From the IMG/VR virus record IMGVR_UViG_3300042923_001574, positions 1 to 40,910 of that record: a stretch of DNA of 40,910 nucleotides; one strand, written 5' to 3'. Positions 7,732 to 14,984 of the stretch are shown here, piece after piece. Position numbers and translations under genes: made by a program. The stretch is from a virus. Numbering within the stretch: position 1 is the stretch's first letter; the number at the start of each line of letters is the position of its first letter. The notes under the pieces were generated by a model. It saw only the letters and a program-made list of their open reading frames with translations. It was not told the origin of the DNA and made no database searches.

Positions 7732-8844
7732 TCAAACCCTCATCGGCATGAGGACGCAGAGGTCCTCGGTGGCGGATGGGCGGCGGAAGATGGTGGGGCT
7801 GCCGGGATCGGCCAAGGCGATCTCGATATCGCCGTCGGGCAGGGTCGCCCTCAGCAGGTCGGCGAGGTACTTGCCGTTGAAGCCGATCGCCAGTTCCTCG
7901 TGCGCGAAGGTGGCGTCGACCTCTTCGTGCGCGGTGCCGGAATCGGGGTTCGTTACGTCGAGCGCCAGGCCGGCATCGGAGAAGGTGAGCTTGACCGCCC
8001 TGCCCCGCTCGCTGGCGACGGTGCCGACGCGGTCGGCAGCGGCGGCGAGATCCTCGGCCTGCAGCGCCGCCACCTTGGCGTTGCCCAGCGGGATGACGCG
8101 GCCATAATCGGGATATGTGCCGTCGATGAGCTTGGTGGTGAAGCGGGCGCCGTTGAAGGACGCGGCGAGCTTCGACGACGAGACTTCGAGGGCGACCTCG
8201 GCCTTGTCGGCGGCTTCGGCCATGCGCTTGAGCTCGGCCACAGCCTTGCGCGGAACGATGACGCCCGGGATGTTGGTCGGGCAGTCGAGCGTCGCGAGCG
8301 AGAGGCGATGACCGTCCGTCGCCACCAGCCGCAGCTTGGTCGGCGGCGCGGTCGCATGCAGATAGATGCCGTTGAGGTAGTAGCGCGTCTCCTCGGTGGA
8401 GATGGCGAATTCGACCCGGGCGATGGCATCGGCGAGCAGCGAGCCGACGATGGATAGACGGACGCCGTCCTTCACCTCGGCGAGGTCGGGGAATTCGTGC
8501 GCCGGCAGCGTCTGCAGCTTGAAGCGCGAACGCCCGGCGCGGATTGTGGCCTCGCCACGGTCGCCGGACACCTCAATCTGAACTTGTGCGCCGTCGGGAA
8601 GCTTGGCGACGATATCGGCCAGGGTATGCGCTGGGACGGTGATTCCCTCGCCCGGCAGCGCGCCCTCGGCCTTGATGATCTCGACCATCTCGATATCGAG
8701 ATCGGTGGCCGTGACGGTGAGTTCGCCGGCGCCGGGGCGCAGCAGCAGATTGGACAGGATCGGGATGGTGTTGCGGCGCTCGACCGTCCGCTTCGCGCGC
8801 TGGAGCGCGGCGAGCAAGGGAGCGCGTTCGACGGTGAGCTTCAT
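7732..8844 (-). CDS. dnaN: DNA polymerase III sliding clamp (beta subunit)
   Basis: 370 residues, the full length of bacterial beta clamps, with the three repeated clamp domains. Recognisable blocks are RRNTIPILSNLLL (domain I), LPAHEFPDL, RYYLNGIYLH and LRLVATDGHRLSLA (domain II), IDGTYPDYGRVIP and FNGKYLADLL (domain III), and the C-terminal LMPMRV that forms part of the partner-binding pocket. The ring encircles DNA and tethers polymerases and repair factors. No DNA polymerase gene is seen in this window, so the clamp probably works with, or competes for, host replication proteins. It lies in the leftward early operon with ssb. Confidence 0.96.
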   Translation of the reverse strand: MKLTVERAPLLAALQRAKRTVERRNTIPILSNLLLRPGAGELTVTATDLDIEMVEIIKAEGALPGEGITVPAHTLADIVAKLPDGAQVQIEVSGDRGEATIRAGRSRFKLQTLPAHEFPDLAEVKDGVRLSIVGSLLADAIARVEFAISTEETRYYLNGIYLHATAPPTKLRLVATDGHRLSLATLDCPTNIPGVIVPRKAVAELKRMAEAADKAEVALEVSSSKLAASFNGARFTTKLIDGTYPDYGRVIPLGNAKVAALQAEDLAAAADRVGTVASERGRAVKLTFSDAGLALDVTNPDSGTAHEEVDATFAHEELAIGFNGKYLADLLRATLPDGDIEIALADPGSPTIFRRPSATEDLCVLMPMRV

Positions 8845-8867
8845 GGCGGGTCTCGCTGTGGGAGAGG

Positions 8868-8894
8868 ACCGCGCGGCGGCAACCGCCGCGCGGT
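8868..8894 (-). terminator. Long perfect hairpin between terB-like gene and dnaN
   Basis: A 12-bp perfect stem (ACCGCGCGGCGG / CCGCCGCGCGGT) with a 3-base loop lies 9 bases past the TerB-like stop and ahead of dnaN. The minus-strand tail is CCTCTCCC rather than T-rich, so it is likelier an attenuator or mRNA stabiliser than a full terminator. Confidence 0.5.
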
Positions 8895-8902
8895 AACGAC
8901 GA

Positions 8903-9352
8903 TCAGAATTCGAACTTGCTGGTGTCGACGCCGAGCCGGCCGGCGATCTTCTTCAGCACCTCGACCTCGGCCGGCTCCAGTTCGCCGTCGGCATGGGCGA
9001 CGTCGTCGGCGATGAGGTAGATGTCATCGGCCATCTGGCCCGCATTGGGCCGGCTGCGGATGTCGTCGAGCTCGTTGGCCAGCGCCTGGCGACCGGAGCG
9101 GTCGCCGGCGCGCTTGAACATGGTCTCGGCCGTCTGCTCGATCGTGCGCTGGTCATACATCTTGCCGAGCGAGGCATGCCCCGTCAGGACGCGCACGACC
9201 TTGGCGCGTTCCGCGTCCTCGATCTGGCCGTCGGCATAGGCCACCAGTGCGCAGGCGGCGCAGACGGCTTCGAGATAGTCACGGTTGCCGGAATAGTCGG
9301 CCTGCACTTCCTTCGCCGCGGCACCCGCCACGCGCTTCAGTACACCGAACAT
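8903..9352 (-). CDS. TerB-like protein
   Basis: 149 residues, starting at an ATG with GGAGA upstream; the frame is open further upstream but has no good start. It contains a TerB-like all-helical fold with two acidic metal-binding-type motifs: YADGQIEDAERAKV (~residue 45) and HADGELEPAEVEVLKKIAGRLG (near the C-terminus). TerB proteins are linked to tellurite resistance and to membrane-associated stress and phage-response complexes; a free-standing copy in a phage early operon has no assigned function. Confidence 0.8.
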   Translation of the reverse strand: MFGVLKRVAGAAAKEVQADYSGNRDYLEAVCAACALVAYADGQIEDAERAKVVRVLTGHASLGKMYDQRTIEQTAETMFKRAGDRSGRQALANELDDIRSRPNAGQMADDIYLIADDVAHADGELEPAEVEVLKKIAGRLGVDTSKFEF

Positions 9353-9405
9353 TGTGGTAGTCTCCGATTTGCAGGGTTGTGCGGCGTGCCTCGCCGCGCG
9401 GTCTT

Positions 9406-9519
9406 TCAGGCTCGGCGGGCTCTCCACCTGCCGAGCCTGTATCCGGTCCAGCCGACGAGGCCGGTCCATGCCCCGCCCAGGATCATCTCAGGCAGGTTGT
9501 TGATGACGGCGATCCACAT
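9406..9519 (-). CDS. Possible 37-residue membrane micro-protein
   Basis: A short frame (MWIAVINNLPEMILGGAWTG, then a helix and an Arg-rich end RLGRWRARRA) lies between two hairpins and the TerB-like gene. It has a plausible AAGGA 10 bases before the ATG. One weakly hydrophobic segment followed by a basic tail resembles many phage membrane micro-proteins. No family recognised, and it may not be translated. Confidence 0.45.
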   Translation of the reverse strand: MWIAVINNLPEMILGGAWTGLVGWTGYRLGRWRARRA

Positions 9520-9550
9520 GGGTCGTGGGTCCTTCGCGCTTGAGGAAAGA

Positions 9551-9580
9551 GCCGGGCGGCTGCGCCAACGGCCGCCCGGC
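9551..9580 (-). terminator. GC-rich hairpin, possible attenuator
   Basis: A 10-bp perfect stem GCCGGGCGGC / GCCGCCCGGC with a 10-base loop, downstream of the DUF2303 gene on the minus strand. No T tail follows. It sits next to a second hairpin at 9587-9612. Confidence 0.45.
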
Positions 9581-9586
9581 AGGTCA

Positions 9587-9612
9587 CCGGCGCCCGGTCA
9601 TCGTGGCGCCGG
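9587..9612 (-). terminator. Second GC-rich hairpin after the DUF2303 gene
   Basis: CCGGCGCC and GGCGCCGG form an 8-bp perfect stem directly past the DUF2303 stop (9624). Together with the hairpin at 9551-9580 it forms a tandem structure that may reduce read-through or protect the mRNA end. Confidence 0.45.
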
Positions 9613-9623
9613 CGGGAGGATCG

Positions 9624-10553
9624 TCAGGCCTCGGGCTGGCCTTCGAAGGTCGGGAGCGTCGTGTCCTTGCCCGCCTTGAGGAGGTCGTTCTGCACGCGGG
9701 TGCGGAGCCAGTATTCCCAGCGATAGAGCTGGTAGAACCACGTCACCGAGCCTTGGCCTGCGCGGTAGCGGATGCGCGCGGGGATGCGCACGACATCGCC
9801 GTCGATGAAGGGCGGCAGCTGGATCATGAAGATGCCGGGGATGTCGACCGGCTCGCCCTTCTCGTTCATGTGCTCGGTTTCGAACACGATCTGCCGCTCG
9901 CCCGACTGCAGCCGGTTCGACTGCTTGATCTTGGCGCCGACGAACACCTCGAGGTGGCGCGAAAGGTCGATCAGTTCGTTCGGGTTGGCGAAGCGCTCCT
10001 TGAACAGGGGCTCATAGTCCGTGCGCTCCTGGTCGAGCGGCGCGGCCAACTCGGCAGCGTGTTCCTCAAGGAACTCGGCGAAAGCCAGCTGTTCCATCTG
10101 CTTGCCGTTGAAGCTGACCCACGCCTTGAACTCGTCGGTGAGCGGGAAGCCGTATTCGACGCGGTGCTTCAGGAAGTCCGGCTCATGGCCGGGGCCGTGA
10201 TAGTCGATGACGGCGGTGAGCTTGGGGTTCGGCCACGATGTGCTGGCGAAGATGACGCTCGCGTCGGTCTTGTGGCGGTTCGCCAGGTTGACGAAGCTCT
10301 CCAACGTCTCGACCTTTGCGGTGCCGGTCGAGGTCTTCGGCTTCAGCCGGTAGCGCTCGATCTCGTCGCGGACGCTGATGACGCGCTGCTCGCTCGCGTC
10401 CCACAGGGCGGGGATGGCCGACGGCAGGCCGGGGCCGAGGCCGCTGGTGGTGATGGAGACGTGGTGCGGGCCGGCGGCGGCCTTCGCCATCTCGGCGATA
10501 AGGCCGGCCGCCGAAGCGGTCGGGATGTCATTCTTGGTCGGCGTGCTGGTCAC
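9624..10553 (-). CDS. DUF2303 family protein
   Basis: 309 residues of the phage DUF2303 (YfdQ-like) family. Typical parts are the central WPNPKLTAVIDYHG strand, LTDEFKAWVSFNGKQMEQLAFAEFLEEH and the C-terminal FMIQLPPFIDGD...RIPARIRYR. Function is unknown; members are common in early operons of lambdoid prophages next to recombination or replication genes. The short gene just upstream (10589-10939) is on the same strand with a 35-base gap. Confidence 0.88.
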   Translation of the reverse strand: MTSTPTKNDIPTASAAGLIAEMAKAAAGPHHVSITTSGLGPGLPSAIPALWDASEQRVISVRDEIERYRLKPKTSTGTAKVETLESFVNLANRHKTDASVIFASTSWPNPKLTAVIDYHGPGHEPDFLKHRVEYGFPLTDEFKAWVSFNGKQMEQLAFAEFLEEHAAELAAPLDQERTDYEPLFKERFANPNELIDLSRHLEVFVGAKIKQSNRLQSGERQIVFETEHMNEKGEPVDIPGIFMIQLPPFIDGDVVRIPARIRYRAGQGSVTWFYQLYRWEYWLRTRVQNDLLKAGKDTTLPTFEGQPEA

Positions 10554-10588
10554 GGCGGTTGCTCCTGGTGCGAGGGAAGGTTGCGGCG

Positions 10589-10939
10589 TCAGGCGGTTTC
10601 GCTGGCGCGGCTGCGCTCCGCGGAGTCGCGCGGGCCGGCGAACATGTCGGACTGGCTGGGATGCTGGACGGACAGGCCACCTTCGACAGGCCAGAAGGCA
10701 GTCGAGGCGAAGCCCTTCTCCTCCGGCAGCTTGGCCTTGACCGACGGCTTCATGTCGATGCGGTCGCCGAGCTTGACGAAGTCGATGGTGACGGTGAGCT
10801 GGCCCTTGGCCTTGTCCTCGGGATGCTCCTGCAGCGCCTCGATCAGCCGCTGCATTTCGGAATTGGCCTTCTCCTCGAAGCGGCCCCGGCTGTTGAGGCC
10901 GAGCACCTGAAAGAGGCTGCGGATGACGCGGGTCGACAT
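10589..10939 (-). CDS. Hypothetical phage protein
   Basis: 116 residues without a recognised domain. An N-terminal helical part (residues ~1-42) is followed by a beta-rich segment (GQLTVTIDFVKLGDRIDM...SVKAKLPEEK) and a disordered Ser/Arg tail. Small proteins of this shape often accompany DUF2303 genes, and the two may work together (inference). Its ATG has a GGAG-type site upstream. Confidence 0.6.
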   Translation of the reverse strand: MSTRVIRSLFQVLGLNSRGRFEEKANSEMQRLIEALQEHPEDKAKGQLTVTIDFVKLGDRIDMKPSVKAKLPEEKGFASTAFWPVEGGLSVQHPSQSDMFAGPRDSAERSRASETA

Positions 10940-10966
10940 GGGCTCTCCTTCGGCCTGCCGGCCGGA

Positions 10967-11191
10967 TCAGCGGTTGATGAAAAGGTCGAGGTCGCCGGCC
11001 AAGGTGCGGGGCCGGTTGCGGGCGCGTTCGACCGCCCGCGCTGCGGCCAGTTCAGCGCGCAGCAGGCGAATGGTGGCGCGCTTGAGCTGCTGGGCCACGC
11101 CGGCTCGCCGTCCATGGTGCTTGCGAAGCCGCGCATAGTTCATGGCCAGTTCGGCACGCTTGCGCTGGAGATAGGCGGTTTCCGAGCTCAT
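10967..11191 (-). CDS. Hypothetical basic helical protein
   Basis: 74 residues, very rich in Arg, Ala and Leu, and predicted fully helical (LQRKRAELAMNYARLRKHHG...), with the acidic end GDLDLFINR. The charge suggests nucleic-acid binding but no family is recognised. The ATG overlaps the TGA of the HD-domain gene (ATGA), supporting translation. Confidence 0.55.
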   Translation of the reverse strand: MSSETAYLQRKRAELAMNYARLRKHHGRRAGVAQQLKRATIRLLRAELAAARAVERARNRPRTLAGDLDLFINR

Positions 11192-11853
11192 GCCGGCCTC
11201 CGCATGGATTGGCCCGGGCAGCGCTGGCTCTGCGCGCGGGCACCGGGCAGCAGATCGAGGAACAGGCCGTGTAGCTCGATCGCCGCGGCGCCGGGGGGCA
11301 GGAGGCGCTGGCGATGCTTGAGCGGCACGGCCTGCTCAACGGCCCTCGCCCATGGCATGGGCGGGCTGGCGAGGAAGTCGCGCTTCTCGGTGGCGAGCGC
11401 GACGATGTCGCAATGGTGGATGAACAGCTTCTCCTCGGCCGTCGGCATGGCGATGCCGGCGGCTTCGTGGATGGCGCGGTCGTGCCGGCGCTTCTCCTCG
11501 TCGAACACCTGGCGCAGCGCGTCGGCCACCGGGAGGCCGAACATCTGCGTGGCGATGGCGAGGCGGGCATGGGTGGCGGGCGTCGGCGTCTCGCCGATGC
11601 GGGTCTCGTGCTGGTCGTGCAGCAGCACGAGCGCACGCAGCCGCGGCGTGGCGCCGGAGGTGACGGCGACACGATCGGCGATCAGCGTGTGATTGGCGAT
11701 CGACACCATGGGAACGGCGGCGCCGGCATAGCGGGCGATGTCGGCCATCTGGTCGGCGATCTCGGCGAAATCGACCTGATCGGCGCGCGGCTCGACCATG
11801 TCGACGACGCGCCCGCGGCGCGATTGCAGCCAGATGCGGGGGGCGACGCTCAT
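11188..11853 (-). CDS. HD-superfamily phosphohydrolase (YfdR-like)
   Basis: 221 residues. HD motif visible: His55 (VSIANHTLIAD), His79-Asp80 with Glu83 (VLLHDQHETRIGETPTP) and a later Asp near 153 (FIHHCDIVALATE). This pattern matches the phage HD family (YfdR-like, relatives of 5'-deoxynucleotidases). A likely job is trimming nucleotide pools during phage growth. The C-terminal ~20 residues are probably unstructured. The ATG overlaps the stop of the 96-residue upstream gene. Confidence 0.75.
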   Translation of the reverse strand: MSVAPRIWLQSRRGRVVDMVEPRADQVDFAEIADQMADIARYAGAAVPMVSIANHTLIADRVAVTSGATPRLRALVLLHDQHETRIGETPTPATHARLAIATQMFGLPVADALRQVFDEEKRRHDRAIHEAAGIAMPTAEEKLFIHHCDIVALATEKRDFLASPPMPWARAVEQAVPLKHRQRLLPPGAAAIELHGLFLDLLPGARAQSQRCPGQSMRRPA

Positions 11854-12143
11854 CAGGCCGTGCCCTCCGTCTTCATGGCGTTGGCCGCCATTGCGTTGGC
11901 GGTGTCGCGCACTGCATTTTCGACGGAAGCGAGACAGCCCTTCAGGAACGCTTCCCGGTCAGGGGCGTGAAGGGCGAGGCCGCCGAGATATTCGGCGAGC
12001 CCCATGGTGAGGATGGAGAGCGTCGCAGAGCCCGGATCCGTGGGCTCGATCATGCTCGCATCCACGAATGCGGTGATCCGAGCCCGGCGGGCCGCTTTCA
12101 TCAAGGCTACGCCCTTGGCCTGTTCGCTTGCGGCGGCGGCCAT
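11853..12143 (-). CDS. Hypothetical protein
   Basis: 96 residues starting at an ATG that shares its A with the TGA of the preceding gene. The frame is open far upstream, but that part is a shadow of the neighbour. Mostly helical, with Ala-rich ends; contains DASMIEPTDPGSATLSILTM and a C-terminal helix. No family recognised. Part of the leftward operon by spacing. Confidence 0.6.
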   Translation of the reverse strand: MAAAASEQAKGVALMKAARRARITAFVDASMIEPTDPGSATLSILTMGLAEYLGGLALHAPDREAFLKGCLASVENAVRDTANAMAANAMKTEGTA

Positions 12144-12649
12144 CACGCGGCCTCGCGGGCGGGTTCGGCGGTGCGGGACTTGCGGTAGCGCCGCATGGCG
12201 ACGTCCATCGCCTCGGCGAGCTGCGCGGCTTCGAAGCCGGCCTCGGTGATCTGCTCGGCGGTGAAGCCCTCGCAGGCCAGCACGTCCGGCGTGACGGGGA
12301 TGCCGGCCTGACCGAGGCGGCGCATGGTGAGCGCCATGAAATCGACCAGGGCGCGGAAACCGCCGACGTCGCGGTAACGCCCCGCGGCGATGTCGTTGAT
12401 GAGGTGCGCGAGCCGGTGCCCCTCGCCGCCGGCGGCCATCCAGTCGCGCGCCGGAAAGGCGTGGCGACCGAAGCGGCAACCATCGTCGGCGTCGGGCTGG
12501 GCGCGGAAATCGGCCTCGCGCATGGCGAAGCCCATGGCGAGCACCAGGCCGAGACGCTCGATCAGGCCATCGGCATCGGTGAGCGGCGCCACCAGCGCGT
12601 GGCGGCGGAAGAAGGCGGCGAGCGCCGATTCATGGTGGGTGGGCTGCAT
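12143..12649 (-). CDS. Hypothetical protein, first gene of the leftward operon
   Basis: 168 residues, mostly helical, with MGFAMREADFRAQPDADDGC and AGIPVTPDVLACEGFTAEQI as distinctive segments. No domain recognised. It is the first gene behind the operator-controlled leftward promoter (gap 12650-12723), with GGGAG ahead of the ATG. By position it is equivalent to the first lambda pL gene, but nothing in the sequence shows antitermination function. Confidence 0.6.
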   Translation of the reverse strand: MQPTHHESALAAFFRRHALVAPLTDADGLIERLGLVLAMGFAMREADFRAQPDADDGCRFGRHAFPARDWMAAGGEGHRLAHLINDIAAGRYRDVGGFRALVDFMALTMRRLGQAGIPVTPDVLACEGFTAEQITEAGFEAAQLAEAMDVAMRRYRKSRTAEPAREAA

Positions 12650-12680
12650 GGGGTCGCTCCCAATCGCGAGGATTGGGGCA

Positions 12681-12721
12681 ACGCTACACGATTTGTGTAA
12701 TAGGTCAACACGATTTGTGTA
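12681..12721 (-). promoter_or_regulatory. Leftward early promoter with two repressor operators
   Basis: Two 15-bp palindromic sites, TACACGATTTGTGTA (12685-12699) and AACACGATTTGTGTA (12707-12721), lie 22 bp apart centre to centre. A promoter overlaps them on the minus strand: TTGACC (12703-12708), 16-bp spacer, TAGCGT (12681-12686). The same site type occurs next to the repressor gene, so this is the pL/OL equivalent, shut off in the lysogen. Confidence 0.8.
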
Positions 12722-12723
12722 GA

Positions 12724-13110
12724 CTAGAACTTGATGCCGGCGTCCCTACACATGCTGGCATGGACCGCCTCGTTCCCGCCGAGGCCTATAGGTATGAAGT
12801 TAATCTGAGGAACGGCGAGCAGCCCGTAAAACAGCTTCTTGCCGGCATAACCACCGAAGCTGTTCCTCGCGTTCACGTAACCGCAGACGGTCACCATGCC
12901 GGAACTCGGCTCCTTGGTCGCGACGAAACCGGAGAACTTGGCCGAATCCGGGTCCTTCAAGTCCTCTCGAACGCCACTCTCCACCGCCGCAATCTCAGCG
13001 GCGCTCAATCCATAAGGTAATGCCGCCTCCTTCTTGGCCGCATGGGCGTGAGCTACGAAACATCCAAGCGATATCAAGAAAAATATAATCACTCCCCATG
13101 CCCGTCGCAT
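12724..13110 (-). CDS. Secreted hypothetical protein co-transcribed with the repressor
   Basis: 128 residues with a clear signal peptide (~1-24, IIFFLISLGCFVAHAHA) and a mature domain containing DPDSAKFSGF and VCGYVNARNSFGGYAGKKLF plus a second Cys near the C-terminus, suggesting a disulphide in the periplasm. Similar small secreted proteins occur in many proteobacteria, function unknown. It begins 2 bases after the repressor stop, with its GAGG inside the repressor gene, so it should be expressed in the lysogen. Lysogenic conversion or superinfection exclusion is a reasonable guess. Composition is AT-richer than the surrounding genes. Confidence 0.75.
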   Translation of the reverse strand: MRRAWGVIIFFLISLGCFVAHAHAAKKEAALPYGLSAAEIAAVESGVREDLKDPDSAKFSGFVATKEPSSGMVTVCGYVNARNSFGGYAGKKLFYGLLAVPQINFIPIGLGGNEAVHASMCRDAGIKF

Positions 13111-13112
13111 AA

Positions 13113-13883
13113 CTACCTCGTCGTAAAGCGACCCGCATACCGCCCAATTATACGCACTTCGTCAGCATTCTGCTCATATGAAGAGTATTTTTCATTTTCC
13201 GGAATCAATCGAAGGCGCACAGGGCTGCTATTTGCGACTATCTCAATTCGCTTGATGGTTATGCCATCGCCTTCCCAAAGCGCAAAGATGCCCGGCATGC
13301 TCGGGTTAATCTTGGTTTCGTCGATGAAGACGAAATCGCCATCCATGATGCGCGGCTCCATCGAATCGCCGGTGCACTCGACGATATGAATGCGACGGGA
13401 TGGCGCGCGCAGCGTCCGCTGGGCGACGAACTCTGGCAAACGCCAAGTGCCTAGGACGTTCGCCGCGCCGATGGTGTTCCCGTTCTGCTCAAAGGCAACT
13501 TGCGGCGCATCGAGCGCAAGGCCCGCGCCCAGATTCGCGTCGAGGTGAGCTATCTCCCCCTCGGCAAGGCCGCTGCGCAAGCCTCCAGCAGCAACAGCCT
13601 GAACCCCTTCATCTGCACGTTCCGGACGCGCGTCGGGATCGAACGATGAGATCAGCGGCGGGCGCTCGCCTTCCAGAAGAAAGGCAACCGAGCTCTTGAA
13701 TGCCTTGGCATATTTTGCCGCGTCGTTCGCATAGCCATTCTGGCCGTTTTCATGGGCCGCATAAGTAGACGGAACCCAGCCGAATCGGGCGGCTGCATCC
13801 GCGGCCGTTTCGAACCCCGCCTCCTCCCGCGCTCTGCGCAGTCGAGCGGCCCTAGCGGCTTTATCCTGCTGACTTTTTGCCAT
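13113..13883 (-). CDS. CI/LexA-type prophage repressor (HTH + S24 peptidase)
   Basis: 256 residues. An N-terminal HTH (~12-60; ARLRRAREEAGFETAADAAA, STYAAHENGQNGY) binds DNA. The C-terminal half is a LexA-like S24 autopeptidase with Ser174 (CTGDSMEPRIMDGDFVF) and Lys211 (GDGITIKRIE); the Ser-Lys spacing of 37 equals that of LexA. Self-cleavage on DNA damage would induce the prophage. Candidate Ala-Gly cleavage points are Ala99-Gly100 or Ala120-Gly121, so the exact site is uncertain. It should bind the four ACAYGATTTRTGT-like sites at 12685-12721 and 13907-13944. Divergent from the Cro-like gene. Confidence 0.93.
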   Translation of the reverse strand: MAKSQQDKAARAARLRRAREEAGFETAADAAARFGWVPSTYAAHENGQNGYANDAAKYAKAFKSSVAFLLEGERPPLISSFDPDARPERADEGVQAVAAGGLRSGLAEGEIAHLDANLGAGLALDAPQVAFEQNGNTIGAANVLGTWRLPEFVAQRTLRAPSRRIHIVECTGDSMEPRIMDGDFVFIDETKINPSMPGIFALWEGDGITIKRIEIVANSSPVRLRLIPENEKYSSYEQNADEVRIIGRYAGRFTTR

Positions 13884-13906
13884 GCCCGCAGCTAAACAAA
13901 GCGTGT

Positions 13907-13948
13907 AACATAAATCATGTTGTCGACGTTACACGTTTCGTGTAGCGT
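13907..13948 (+). promoter_or_regulatory. Rightward early promoter and repressor operators (pR/OR equivalent)
   Basis: Between the divergent repressor and Cro-like genes are two 15-bp sites: AACATAAATCATGTT (13907-13921; its reverse complement matches the leftward site in 12 of 15 bases) and the perfect palindrome TACACGTTTCGTGTA (13930-13944). Centres are 23 bp apart. A plus-strand promoter overlaps: TTGTCG (13920-13925), 17 bp, TAGCGT (13943-13948), with the same -10 as the leftward promoter. Confidence 0.78.
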
Positions 13949-13956
13949 CCCGGCTC

Positions 13957-14250
13957 ATGAACTCGTTCAGCGACTTGCTCACAGCCCTTGGCCCGCTGCA
14001 GATCGTCGGCGACCGCTTTGGCGTCACCGCGCAGGCGGTCTCCAACATGAAGATCCGCAACGCGGTGAATAGCCGCTACTGGCCGACCATCGTCGAGATG
14101 GCTGCTGAACGGGGCATTCCCGGCATCACGTTCGATTACTTGGTCGAACTGGATCGCCGTGCTCGCCTTGCCGTCACCCTCTCACCCGCCGGTGACGCGC
14201 ACCACGATAATCAGGTGGCAGATTTTACCGCCGACGGGGTGGCGCCATGA
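13957..14250 (+). CDS. Cro-like HTH regulator (carph-isopro type)
   Basis: 97 residues. The N-terminal ~50 form a short HTH (LQIVGDRFGVTAQAVSNMKI, then SRYWPTIVEMA), typical of small phage Cro/YdaS-like regulators. The C-terminal part is less ordered. It is divergent from the repressor, with operators in the 73-bp gap, so it likely drives the switch to lytic growth. There is no Shine-Dalgarno; the predicted transcript begins within a few bases of the ATG, suggesting leaderless translation. Overlaps the next gene by 4 bases. Confidence 0.85.
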   Translation: MNSFSDLLTALGPLQIVGDRFGVTAQAVSNMKIRNAVNSRYWPTIVEMAAERGIPGITFDYLVELDRRARLAVTLSPAGDAHHDNQVADFTADGVAP

Positions 14251-14750
14251 CCAAGCGCCCTGCCCTCGGCTCCGCGCATGAAGCGCTCGACCTGATGTTC
14301 GACAGCATCGGCCGCGCGCACGGCCCCAACGGTTCGCCCAGCGAGGGCGCGCAGGTGGCGGCGGCGTTCCTCAACATTGCGCGCTCGACACTCTATCGGC
14401 AGCTCGACCCTGACCAGCCGGGCGAGTTCGCCTTCGCGCATGCCTGCCAGCTGGCGCAGCAATTCGGCTGCACCGAAGCGGCGGCGCATCTCGCCCTGTG
14501 CGCCGGCGGCGTATTCGTGCCGATGCCGGACGGCGATGGGCGCGTGGCGGAACTGACCGCCGAATCCATGCAGGAGATGGGCGAGGCCGCCGCGGCGATC
14601 TTCGCCGCCCATGCGCCGGGTTCCGACGGCGGCGTGAGCACCACGTCCGCCGAGGCGCGCAAGATGCTGCCGCAGGTGCGCGACGTGCTGTGCGCCGTGG
14701 CGGCGCTCTATGCCGAGGTTTCCGACATTGCGCGCAAGGGGGCGGCCTGA
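14247..14750 (+). CDS. CII-like phage regulatory protein
   Basis: 167 residues. An N-terminal HTH-like part (EALDLMFDSIGRAHGPNGSP, then AAAFLNIARSTLYRQLDPDQ) resembles the phage CII-like family, followed by a helical C-terminal region that may form oligomers. Located second in the rightward operon, as cII is in lambda. The ATG overlaps the Cro-like stop (ATGA). Which promoter it activates cannot be told from the sequence. Confidence 0.7.
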   Translation: MTKRPALGSAHEALDLMFDSIGRAHGPNGSPSEGAQVAAAFLNIARSTLYRQLDPDQPGEFAFAHACQLAQQFGCTEAAAHLALCAGGVFVPMPDGDGRVAELTAESMQEMGEAAAAIFAAHAPGSDGGVSTTSAEARKMLPQVRDVLCAVAALYAEVSDIARKGAA

Positions 14751-14751
14751 C

Positions 14752-14982
14752 GTGCTGGCGCGGACCCCTGTCCTCATCGTTCGGCGGCGCCCCTGGCAGC
14801 GGGTGGTGCCGGTAGTGCGCCGCATGCACGCGCTGCGGCACCCGCGCTGGGAGATCGCGAAGCGGCTGCGCATCAGCGACGACTATGTCGAGCGCGCGCT
14901 GAAGGCCGGCGCCGGCATCTGGTCGCCGGAGGAATGGGGGCGGCTGACCGCTGCCGCCGCAGCGGCGGAGGCGGGGCGTTGA
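14752..14982 (+). CDS. Small HTH protein
   Basis: 76 residues from a GTG one base past the previous stop, with a G-rich site upstream. Residues ~25-52 (MHALRHPRWEIAKRLRISDD) resemble an HTH of the sigma-region-4/homeodomain-like type. The N-terminus is basic. No closer family recognised; it probably regulates phage genes. Ends 2 bases before the convergent membrane-protein gene. Confidence 0.6.
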   Translation: MLARTPVLIVRRRPWQRVVPVVRRMHALRHPRWEIAKRLRISDDYVERALKAGAGIWSPEEWGRLTAAAAAAEAGR

Positions 14983-14984
14983 CT

